From assembly GCA_021781625.1 (NCBI GenBank), contig JAJXWL010000138.1, forward strand, positions 1 through 5,647: a stretch of 5,647 nucleotides of DNA. The letters run 5' to 3'. The notes beneath the pieces were generated by a model that had not been told where the DNA came from, did not search any database, and saw nothing but the letters and a program-made list of their open reading frames with translations. Both the position numbers and the translations under genes were made by a program. How positions within the stretch are numbered: position 1 is the stretch's first letter; each line of letters starts with the position of its first letter. This document shows positions 1 through 4,936 of this stretch, piece by piece. Source of the DNA: a bacterium (GTDB taxonomy: Bacteria > Spirochaetota > Spirochaetia > JABEVK01).

Positions 1-10
1 CAACTGCCAT
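1..10 (-). CDS. Start of a downstream gene overlapping the clpP stop (partial, 3 codons visible)
   Basis: On the minus strand the clpP stop TGA (12-10) overlaps an ATG (10-8) in the arrangement TGATG, and the frame stays open (M-A-V) to the window edge. A GAGGAG sequence inside the end of clpP lies 11 nt before this ATG and could serve as its ribosome binding site. This is the usual geometry of a translationally coupled next gene in an operon. Only three codons are visible, so the product cannot be named, and a chance ATG is possible. Confidence 0.4.
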
Positions 11-612
11 CAGACGCCTAACTCCTCACGACTTACCACTACCCGTGACAACAGGCCGTATTGAACGGCTTCGTCCGCGTTCATCCAGTAGTCGCGGTCA
101 GTGTCTTTCTCGACCCGATTTAACGGCTGTCCTGTCTCTTCGGCAATCAGTTTATTGATGCGAACTCTGAGTTTTTCAATTTCTTGGGCATGGATTTCAA
201 TTTCGGTCGCAACACCGCGTATTCCGGACAACGGCTGATGAATCAAATAATGGGAATTAGGTAGGCCCAAACGCCGTTCTCGGGGAGCCGCCAACAACAC
301 GAGAGCTCCTGCGGAGGCAACCAAGCCCATCCCAAGGATCCAAACCGGGGCTTTCACGAAACGGATCATATCAAAAATCGCATAACCGGCATCGGCATCC
401 CCACCAGGTGAGTCGATCATCAGCTTAATGGGCTCGTCAGAATCCGCTTCAAGGACCAACAGTTGACGAATAACACGCTCGGCCAAACTTTTGTCAATTT
501 CACCAGACAAAAGAATGGTACGGGTCTTCATAAATTTTTCGGATAATTCGGGAGCTGGCGCTTTGGCCTCTTTTTTTTCTTCTTCTTGTTCTTCGTCGTA
601 CCTAAAGGGCAT
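10..612 (-). CDS. clpP: ATP-dependent Clp protease proteolytic subunit (ClpP family, ClpP2-like paralogue)
   Basis: This is a 200-aa cytoplasmic serine peptidase of the ClpP family. ClpP forms a barrel that degrades unfolded proteins fed to it by ClpX or ClpA/ClpC ATPases. The catalytic triad is complete: Ser100 in GLVASAGA, His125 in HYLIHQP and Asp174 in DTDRDYW. Its 25- and 49-residue spacings match E. coli ClpP (Ser97/His122/Asp171 of the mature form). IDSPGGDADAG (66-76) is the conserved oxyanion-side strand, and NADEAVQYGL (178-187) is the C-terminal signature. The N-terminus differs from the usual ClpP axial loop: about 20 residues are very charged (EEQEEEKKEAK), then the fold begins near KTRTILLSGEI. 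The nucleophile motif VASAG, in place of the usual AASMG, resembles the second ClpP paralogue that I recall from spirochaetes and some other phyla. The start is supported by AAGGA (619-623), 6 nt before the ATG. No clpX is visible. Family assignment is very secure; the paralogue label is an inference. Confidence 0.96.
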   Translation of the reverse strand: MPFRYDEEQEEEKKEAKAPAPELSEKFMKTRTILLSGEIDKSLAERVIRQLLVLEADSDEPIKLMIDSPGGDADAGYAIFDMIRFVKAPVWILGMGLVASAGALVLLAAPRERRLGLPNSHYLIHQPLSGIRGVATEIEIHAQEIEKLRVRINKLIAEETGQPLNRVEKDTDRDYWMNADEAVQYGLLSRVVVSREELGV

Positions 613-713
613 GCTCGATCCTTTTCAAGAGAAATTCGCGTTAGAATTGTGCGCTTGGTTTGAGAGTAATGCTTTTTTTCGCCAAGGTAAAGTGTTTAAA
701 CTCGAGGGTCTTC

Positions 714-742
714 TTGCCAAAGAGGCTGAAATACAGCATAAA
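714..742 (+). promoter_or_regulatory. Candidate sigma-70-type promoter for era, giving a leaderless mRNA
   Basis: A -35-like TTGCCA (714-719, 5/6 match to TTGACA) and a -10-like CATAAA (737-742, 4/6 match to TATAAT) are separated by 17 bp. Transcription would begin about 7 nt past the -10 box, at or next to the A of the era ATG at 749. This agrees with the lack of a normally spaced Shine-Dalgarno before that ATG. It is a prediction by eye; boxes of this quality also occur by chance. Confidence 0.4.
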
Positions 743-748
743 CCTGGA

Positions 749-1645
749 ATGAAATCGGGTTTTATCGCCATCGTCGGCCGCCCTTCTAGCGGCAAGTCTA
801 CCATCGTCAATGCTCTTTGCGGGGCCAAGGTGAGCATCGTTTCACCGGTTCCCCAAACCACGCGGAACCAAGTTCGGGGAATTTTGAATTCTCCCGAAGG
901 TCAAGCGGTGATCTTAGACACCCCAGGCTTTCACCTCTCGGATAAGAAGTTTAACTTAGAAATGATGGGGAACGTCGCAAAAGCTCTAGAAGGTGCTGAT
1001 GCGGTACTCTATGTAACCGATTTAAGCCGTCCAGCTGGTCCCGAAGAACTGGCCTTGCAAGAACGACTTCGCCGGGTTTCTCTTCCGGTTCTGGCCGCTT
1101 TGAATAAGGCGGATTTAGCCCCCCAAGAGTTCTCAACTTTTGAGGCCCAAATTCGGGAGGCCCTGCCTCATGTGACCCCCATTTTGGCGGTCAGTGCGTT
1201 AACAGGAGCAGGTCTGGATTCTTTGAAATCAGCCATTTTTGCCCTCTTGCCCGAAGGGGAATCTTTTTACCCGAGTGATTATTACACAGACCAAGACCCC
1301 AGCTTCCGAACTTCGGAAATCATTCGTGAGGCAGCCATTCAACGGTTGGGAGACGAAGTACCTCATGCTTTGTACGTGGAAATTGCCGACATGGAAGTGA
1401 AAGAAAATGGAGACCGTTTATGGATTCGGGCCTTTTTGACTGTGGAACGCGATAGCCAAGTGGGTATCGTGGTCGGCCATGGTGGAGCCAAAATCAAAGA
1501 AATTCGTGTTGCTTCGCAAAAACAATTGGGGAAAATTTTTTCACAACGAATCGAATTGGATCTACGCGTTAAGGTCAACGCCAAGTGGCGGACCAAGGAC
1601 AACATCATTCGCGGTCTATTGAAGGGTCAAGAAGATTTCAATTAG
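749..1645 (+). CDS. era: GTPase Era
   Basis: This 298-aa protein has the normal Era length and architecture: an N-terminal GTPase domain and a C-terminal KH RNA-binding domain. Era binds 16S rRNA near its 3' end and acts in maturation of the 30S subunit, in the cytoplasm and at the membrane. The G motifs are G1 GRPSSGKST (10-18), G2 QTTRN (36-40), G3 DTPG (57-60), G4 NKAD (119-122) and G5 SALTG (149-153). The KH domain (about 205-290) has its GxxG loop in GHGGAKIK (243-250) and the ending LRVKVNAKW. The P-loop reads SS where most Eras have NV, a variant I associate with spirochaetes. The frame is open upstream to 491, but that stretch runs antisense into clpP and has no Era-like sequence. ATG 749 gives the standard start MKSGFIAIVGRP. 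No proper Shine-Dalgarno precedes it (see the promoter entry). It converges with rel, 22 bp between stops. Confidence 0.96.
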   Translation: MKSGFIAIVGRPSSGKSTIVNALCGAKVSIVSPVPQTTRNQVRGILNSPEGQAVILDTPGFHLSDKKFNLEMMGNVAKALEGADAVLYVTDLSRPAGPEELALQERLRRVSLPVLAALNKADLAPQEFSTFEAQIREALPHVTPILAVSALTGAGLDSLKSAIFALLPEGESFYPSDYYTDQDPSFRTSEIIREAAIQRLGDEVPHALYVEIADMEVKENGDRLWIRAFLTVERDSQVGIVVGHGGAKIKEIRVASQKQLGKIFSQRIELDLRVKVNAKWRTKDNIIRGLLKGQEDFN

Positions 1646-1667
1646 GCAAGCCGCATAAAGCGTGTCT

Positions 1668-3695
1668 TCAATCAAGTTTTTGAATGGAGTGAATACTCGG
1701 CAAGGCACGTAAAGCCTTGAGAATCTTGAGGGAATCATCACGTCCCTCAAGTTCCATCGTGAACGAACCAAACAGATGGCCTTGGTGATCGTCTTCCAAT
1801 CGGCCCTCAATCAGGTGTCCTTTGTGCTTACGAATAGCTCCCTCAATTTCACTGAATAAATCACTGGAATGCTTGGCCACCACCCGGAAGCGGCGAGTCA
1901 CAAAGGGAGAGACCGTTTCCCATTCGACTTCAATCTTGCGATGATCGATTCCGGGAATATGCTCAACGTTAGGACAGTCTTCCCGGTGAATGATAATGCC
2001 ACGTCCACGGGAGACAAAACCCACAATCGGGTCGCCGGCAATTGGCGTACAACATTGGGCAAAATGAATCAGCACATTCTTTTGGTCATCAATCCTCACC
2101 CCAACTTTACCAGCTTCAGCGATTCTTTGAGGGGAACCAGGTTCAGCCTCAGGTTTACGGGGAGGTGTCAAAGCAGGAGGCGGTGGAGTACCGGTAGCTT
2201 TCCGAGAGGTTTTGGCCACAATATTTTTTTCAATGACTAAACCTTCATCGTTGTGGGCCAGCCACCAGCGGATTTTGGAGCGGGCTCGTGAGGTTTTGAC
2301 GTGGCGAAGCCAATTGACATGGGGTCTAGCTTGGGGCTGAGTTAAGATCTCGATCACTTGCGTGTTGCGGAGCTCTTGGTGTAAGGGAATGATCGAACCA
2401 TCGGCCTTCGCGGCAACGGTGTGGTTCCCCACTTCGGTGTGAATCGAATACGCAAAGTCCAACGCCGTAGCTCCCACCGGTAACTCAACAACCTTGCCTT
2501 TGGGAGTAAAAACATAGATGGCGTCTTTGAGCAGTTCACCTTTGATTTGATCTAGAAAATTTTCACTACTGGAGGGTTCTTGCTGCCAAGAACGCAATTT
2601 ATTGACAATAGAAATTTCTACGGCATTGCCTCGCCCGTGGTTTTTATAGATCCAGTGGGCGGCGATTCCAAATTCTGCGGTTTGATGCATTTCGTGGGTA
2701 CGAATCTGGATTTCAATTAATCGACCTTCTGCCCCCATCACGGTGGTATGCAAGCTTTGATAACCGTTGTCTTTGGGCATGGCAATGTAGTCTTTAAATC
2801 GGCCGTCGATGGGTTTCCAGAGCCGGTGAACCACCCCCAAAATGGTGTAACACTCGGTTGTCGTTTGACAAAACACCCTGACGCCCAGCATGTCAAAAAC
2901 TTCGCCCAGATCACGGCCTTTCTTCCACTTGTTATAAATCGAGTAAAAGTGTTTAGCCCTGGCATCTACATTGACCGTTATCCCTTCCTGTAAGGCAGTT
3001 TCACGCACAGTCTCTTCGACGCGCCTCAGGTAGGCTTCACGCTCCGTCCGTTTGGAGTCTACCCACGATTTAATCTGTGAGTAAGCTCCCCGATCGAGAG
3101 TTTTTAAGGCTAAATCTTCAAGTTGATTTTTTAAACTTGAAATGCCCAAGCGACCGGCCAAAGGAGCATAAATATCCAGACATTCGGTAGCAATCCGCCG
3201 CGCTTTTTCGGGACTAAGATGCTCGAGGGTGGTCATGTTGTGAACTTTATCCGCTAGCTTGATCATGATGACCCGCAAGTCTTTCGTCATGGCAAAGAAC
3301 ATCTTGCGGATGGTTTCGGCTTCTTGCACCGATTTCGTTTTAGCATGAAGAATATGTATTTTGGTTACGCCATCGACCAGCGAAACCACCTCGGCCCCAA
3401 ACAACCGTTCCATATCCTCAGGAGGAGTCCCGGTATCTTCTAAGACATCATGAAGCAAGCCAGCAGTAATAGTAGCGGCGTCCATATTGAGTTCAGCCAA
3501 AATAGCAGCGACTTGAAGGGGATGAATGATGTAGGGCTCACCGGAAGCTCGCTTTTGATCACCATGACGCTCTTCGGCCCAATCCGCAGCAAAGAGAATT
3601 GTCTTTTTTTGTTCGGGGCTAAAGCGATCTAAGCGCTCAGCAAAAGCCCGCTTAAGGGAGTCTAATTCCGACTCCCGAATCAATAGGCCGGTCAT
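1668..3695 (-). CDS. rel: Bifunctional (p)ppGpp synthetase/hydrolase (Rel/SpoT, RSH family)
   Basis: This 675-aa cytoplasmic enzyme makes and degrades the stringent-response alarmone (p)ppGpp. The HD hydrolase domain (about 1-200) keeps the Mn-site residues His58, His82-Asp83 and Asp149, plus Glu86-Asp87 of HDVLEDT. These sit at a constant offset of 5 from the Streptococcus Rel numbering I recall. The synthetase domain (about 240-350) has FDMLGVRV (Asp268), RFKD (299-302) and IEIQIRT (Glu328). RFKD is the RXKD form seen in bifunctional enzymes, not the EXDD form of synthesis-only RelA. A TGS domain (about 391-453) begins AIYVFTPKG. The zinc-finger/RIS domain follows (541-578, with Cys548, Cys549, His570 and Cys574), then a C-terminal ACT domain (about 601-675). 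The helical segment between TGS and RIS is much reduced and replaced by a Pro-rich linker (502-522). Both activities should be present. AAGGAG (3698-3703) lies only 2 nt before the ATG. The symbol spoT would be equally defensible. Confidence 0.96.
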   Translation of the reverse strand: MTGLLIRESELDSLKRAFAERLDRFSPEQKKTILFAADWAEERHGDQKRASGEPYIIHPLQVAAILAELNMDAATITAGLLHDVLEDTGTPPEDMERLFGAEVVSLVDGVTKIHILHAKTKSVQEAETIRKMFFAMTKDLRVIMIKLADKVHNMTTLEHLSPEKARRIATECLDIYAPLAGRLGISSLKNQLEDLALKTLDRGAYSQIKSWVDSKRTEREAYLRRVEETVRETALQEGITVNVDARAKHFYSIYNKWKKGRDLGEVFDMLGVRVFCQTTTECYTILGVVHRLWKPIDGRFKDYIAMPKDNGYQSLHTTVMGAEGRLIEIQIRTHEMHQTAEFGIAAHWIYKNHGRGNAVEISIVNKLRSWQQEPSSSENFLDQIKGELLKDAIYVFTPKGKVVELPVGATALDFAYSIHTEVGNHTVAAKADGSIIPLHQELRNTQVIEILTQPQARPHVNWLRHVKTSRARSKIRWWLAHNDEGLVIEKNIVAKTSRKATGTPPPPALTPPRKPEAEPGSPQRIAEAGKVGVRIDDQKNVLIHFAQCCTPIAGDPIVGFVSRGRGIIIHREDCPNVEHIPGIDHRKIEVEWETVSPFVTRRFRVVAKHSSDLFSEIEGAIRKHKGHLIEGRLEDDHQGHLFGSFTMELEGRDDSLKILKALRALPSIHSIQKLD

Positions 3696-3697
3696 GA

Positions 3698-3703
3698 CTC
3701 CTT
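3698..3703 (-). promoter_or_regulatory. Shine-Dalgarno of rel with unusually tight spacing
   Basis: On the minus strand AAGGAG is followed by only TC before the ATG (3695-3693). The usual gap is about 5-9 nt. The next possible initiator in frame, TTG at codon 5 (3683-3681), would be 14 nt away, which is too far. ATG 3695 is still the best start, but initiation may be inefficient. Confidence 0.55.
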
Positions 3704-3753
3704 CTTTATCGGAACCTAAATAAATCTATTCATCCGGTAACACTGAGAATAAC

Positions 3754-3782
3754 AAAAAATGTCAGGAAATTCAATTCCCTGA
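3754..3782 (-). terminator. Intrinsic terminator of the truC transcription unit
   Basis: Read on the minus strand just past the truC stop, a near-perfect palindrome (3782-3762) has arms TCAGGGAATT and AATTTCCTGA around a single central G. All ten positions pair if one G-U is allowed, although the real hairpin will have a loop of a few nt. It is followed, after CA, by six consecutive T (3759-3754). Its place 20 nt after the truC stop and 59 nt before the rel start suggests it ends the truC transcript and insulates rel. On the plus strand no U-tract follows, so it should work in one direction only. Confidence 0.75.
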
Positions 3783-3801
3783 AAGGTTTATGACGCTTTT
3801 G

Positions 3802-4473
3802 TCAGGCACTGGCCTTAAGTCGTTCCAAAAGGGCTTGTTCGTCAGGCGAAGGGGGAGCTTCGATGACAAGGTGCTGTGAGGTCAACGGGTGTTGAAATTC
3901 TAAACAACGACAAAACAAGCACAACCGATCTAAGGCAGAGCGTTCTTGTAAAAAGTGATTCAAAGGAGTGTCGCCCCAAACCGTATCGCCCAAAATGGGG
4001 TGGGAAAGTCCACGGGCATGCTGACGAATTTGATGCCGTCGTCCCGTATGGGGACGAACTTCGGTCAAGCTTAGACGTAAGGTTGAAAAACCATGCCAGG
4101 GCCAAGGAGGTTCCCAACGTTCTAAGGGAGAAAAGAACGTCAGGGCCGTCAGATCTGCGGCAGTCCCTCGTTCTCGTTTTACCAAGCGGTCTGTACTCAC
4201 GTCACCTTCTAACCAACCGCGCAGTACCGCATGGTAAACTTTCACCACGGTTCTTTCACGCCATTGTTTGGCGAGATTTGAAGCAGACTCCGCTCCTCGA
4301 GCTAAAATGACAACACCAGAAGTGGGCCGATCCAGCCGGTGAACCGGCCAAAGTGGACCCCAAGCAGGACTTAATAAATCTGTTAGGCTGAGTTCCCCCG
4401 GTGTCAACCGTGTCGGGTGCACGTGTACGCCTGGTGGTTTCCGAACGGCCAACAGGTGCTCATCCGCGTACAA
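3802..4473 (-). CDS. truC: RluA-family pseudouridine synthase, TruC-like
   Basis: This is a cytoplasmic RNA pseudouridine synthase of the RluA family. The catalytic Asp48 lies in HRLDRPTSG (45-53). The KVYHAVLRG segment (78-86) carries the conserved active-site Tyr80. TGRRHQIRQHARGLSHPILGD (143-163, in part) is the third family motif. The Pro after HRLDR and the GDTVWGDTPLNH segment fit TruC, which modifies U65 of certain tRNAs in E. coli, better than the rRNA enzymes RluA, RluC or RluD. The length from the first usable TTG is 223 aa. It lacks the acidic C-terminal tail of E. coli TruC and has no S4 domain. There is no ATG near the start. TTG at 4473 is the conservative choice. E. coli TruC begins MLEILY, and here LEILY is encoded upstream of that TTG, so translation probably begins further up, possibly at an ATT (4494-4492) overlapping the stop of the preceding gene. 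It is cotranscribed with that gene. The substrate is inferred. Confidence 0.88.
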   Translation of the reverse strand: MYADEHLLAVRKPPGVHVHPTRLTPGELSLTDLLSPAWGPLWPVHRLDRPTSGVVILARGAESASNLAKQWRERTVVKVYHAVLRGWLEGDVSTDRLVKRERGTAADLTALTFFSPLERWEPPWPWHGFSTLRLSLTEVRPHTGRRHQIRQHARGLSHPILGDTVWGDTPLNHFLQERSALDRLCLFCRCLEFQHPLTSQHLVIEAPPSPDEQALLERLKASA

Positions 4474-4489
4474 TATTTCCAGGTCAGTA

Positions 4490-4864
4490 CTAATAACGCT
4501 TTTTCTCCACCAAAATGGTCATGAGCTGATTTAGCAGGCGAATGTCCATTTCGTCGGCGTTGGCATTAATCCCGTCTCGAATCATTTCCCATTCATCATC
4601 CGAAAAATCGGTGTCAGTAATTTGACCAGTAATGAAATCGATCAAACGAACAGGGGCTTCGGCCAAAACATATAAATCCGTGCCCGGAGTGGTTTCACGC
4701 CATTGTTCGAAATAAAAGTGAAAAACATCAAACTTTAAGGCATCAGGCACCCCACCCAAGTAATGAAACAGCGTATCGCGAATGGCTTCGATCGCCTCAT
4801 CTTGGTTCTCAAAGCGTCGAATGGCGTCTTTTGCTTTTTTGAAATATACTTCTGAGGTATTCAT
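4490..4864 (-). CDS. Small acidic protein of unknown function
   Basis: I do not recognise this 124-aa protein. It has no signal peptide, membrane segment or cysteine. It is rich in acidic residues (about 25 Asp/Glu against 14 Lys/Arg) and looks mainly helical. An amphipathic first helix spans about 3-35 (EVYFKKAKDAIRRF, then EAIEAIRDTLFHYL). A middle part holds aromatic residues (FDVFHFYFEQW, 45-55), then an acidic stretch TDTDFSDDEWE (83-93), and a final helix ends in KKRY. The start is set by GGGAG (4871-4875), 6 nt before ATG 4864. A longer in-frame start at 4927 would run through the probable promoter and has no comparable ribosome site. It is first in a two-gene unit with the TruC-like synthase, whose start lies close to or overlaps this stop. 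A cytoplasmic role is likely. Adaptor or regulatory binding would be a guess. Confidence 0.75.
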   Translation of the reverse strand: MNTSEVYFKKAKDAIRRFENQDEAIEAIRDTLFHYLGGVPDALKFDVFHFYFEQWRETTPGTDLYVLAEAPVRLIDFITGQITDTDFSDDEWEMIRDGINANADEMDIRLLNQLMTILVEKKRY

Positions 4865-4867
4865 AAC
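4839..4867 (+). promoter_or_regulatory. Candidate promoter for the lipoprotein gene
   Basis: A -35-like TTGAAA (4839-4844, 5/6) and a -10-like CATAAC (4862-4867, 4/6) are separated by 17 bp on the plus strand. Transcription would begin near 4874 and leave a leader of about 60 nt before the ATG at 4937. The -10 box covers the start codon of the divergent small gene. The prediction is by eye and moderately weak. Confidence 0.35.
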
Positions 4868-4870
4868 TGA

Positions 4871-4875
4871 CTCCC
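4871..4875 (-). promoter_or_regulatory. Shine-Dalgarno that fixes the start of the small acidic protein
   Basis: On the minus strand GGGAG lies 6 nt before ATG 4864. It favours the 124-aa form over a 145-aa form starting at 4927, which would place coding sequence over the promoter boxes at 4882-4910. Confidence 0.65.
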
Positions 4876-4881
4876 GACGGG

Positions 4882-4910
4882 ATTGTAGCGGGATCAAGCC
4901 AAACCCGCAA
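4882..4910 (-). promoter_or_regulatory. Candidate promoter of the small gene-truC unit, with an inverted repeat across the spacer
   Basis: On the minus strand a -10-like TACAAT (4887-4882, 5/6) lies 17 bp after TTGCGG (4910-4905, only the TTG matches the -35 consensus). The expected start of transcription leaves a short leader that just includes the GGGAG ribosome site. GCGGG (4888-4892) and CCCGC (4904-4908) form an 11-bp-spaced inverted repeat that fills the spacer and part of the -35 box, where a repressor could bind. The -10 box is convincing; the operator idea is speculative. Confidence 0.45.
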
Positions 4911-4925
4911 GACGGACTACTGTTC

Positions 4926-4931
4926 AAGGAG
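4926..4931 (+). promoter_or_regulatory. Shine-Dalgarno of the lipoprotein gene
   Basis: AAGGAG is followed by AAGGA and then ATG 4937, a 5-nt gap. This strong, well-placed site fixes the start of the lipoprotein, which is useful because the gene is cut by the window edge. Confidence 0.8.
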
Positions 4932-4936
4932 AAGGA

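Noticed and set aside
613..713. Promoter for clpP on the minus strand
   Set aside because: TTGGCA, TTGGCG and CACAAT are present but none pair convincingly; the region must hold the promoter, yet I cannot place it.
491..748. Upstream in-frame extension of Era (86 codons, with ATG also at 611)
   Set aside because: It runs antisense into the conserved clpP N-terminus, has Ser-rich low-complexity sequence mirroring the clpP GAA repeats, and Era proteins normally begin right at the MKSGFIAIVGRP position.
1646..1667. Bidirectional terminator in the era/rel convergent gap
   Set aside because: The 22 bp contain no stem and no T-run.
1701..1719. Perfect 6-bp hairpin CAAGGC-7 nt-GCCTTG, considered as a terminator for era
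   Set aside because: No T-run follows on either strand and it lies inside the conserved ACT-domain coding sequence of rel, so codon use explains it.
1869..2240. Plus-strand open frame of 123 codons
   Set aside because: It is antisense to the RIS and linker part of rel; composition is that of a shadow frame.
3704..3753. Promoter for rel between the terminator and its start
   Set aside because: TTGTTA, TAGATT and GATAAA occur, but no pair has an acceptable spacing and match, so I do not assign one, although a promoter is expected here.
3876..4310. Plus-strand open frame of 144 codons
   Set aside because: It is antisense to the conserved TruC-like gene, has no family resemblance and no ribosome site worth noting.
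4865..4927. Longer N-terminus (21 extra residues) of the small acidic protein
   Set aside because: It would cover a good -10 box and the Shine-Dalgarno GGGAG, and the extra residues look like non-coding sequence.
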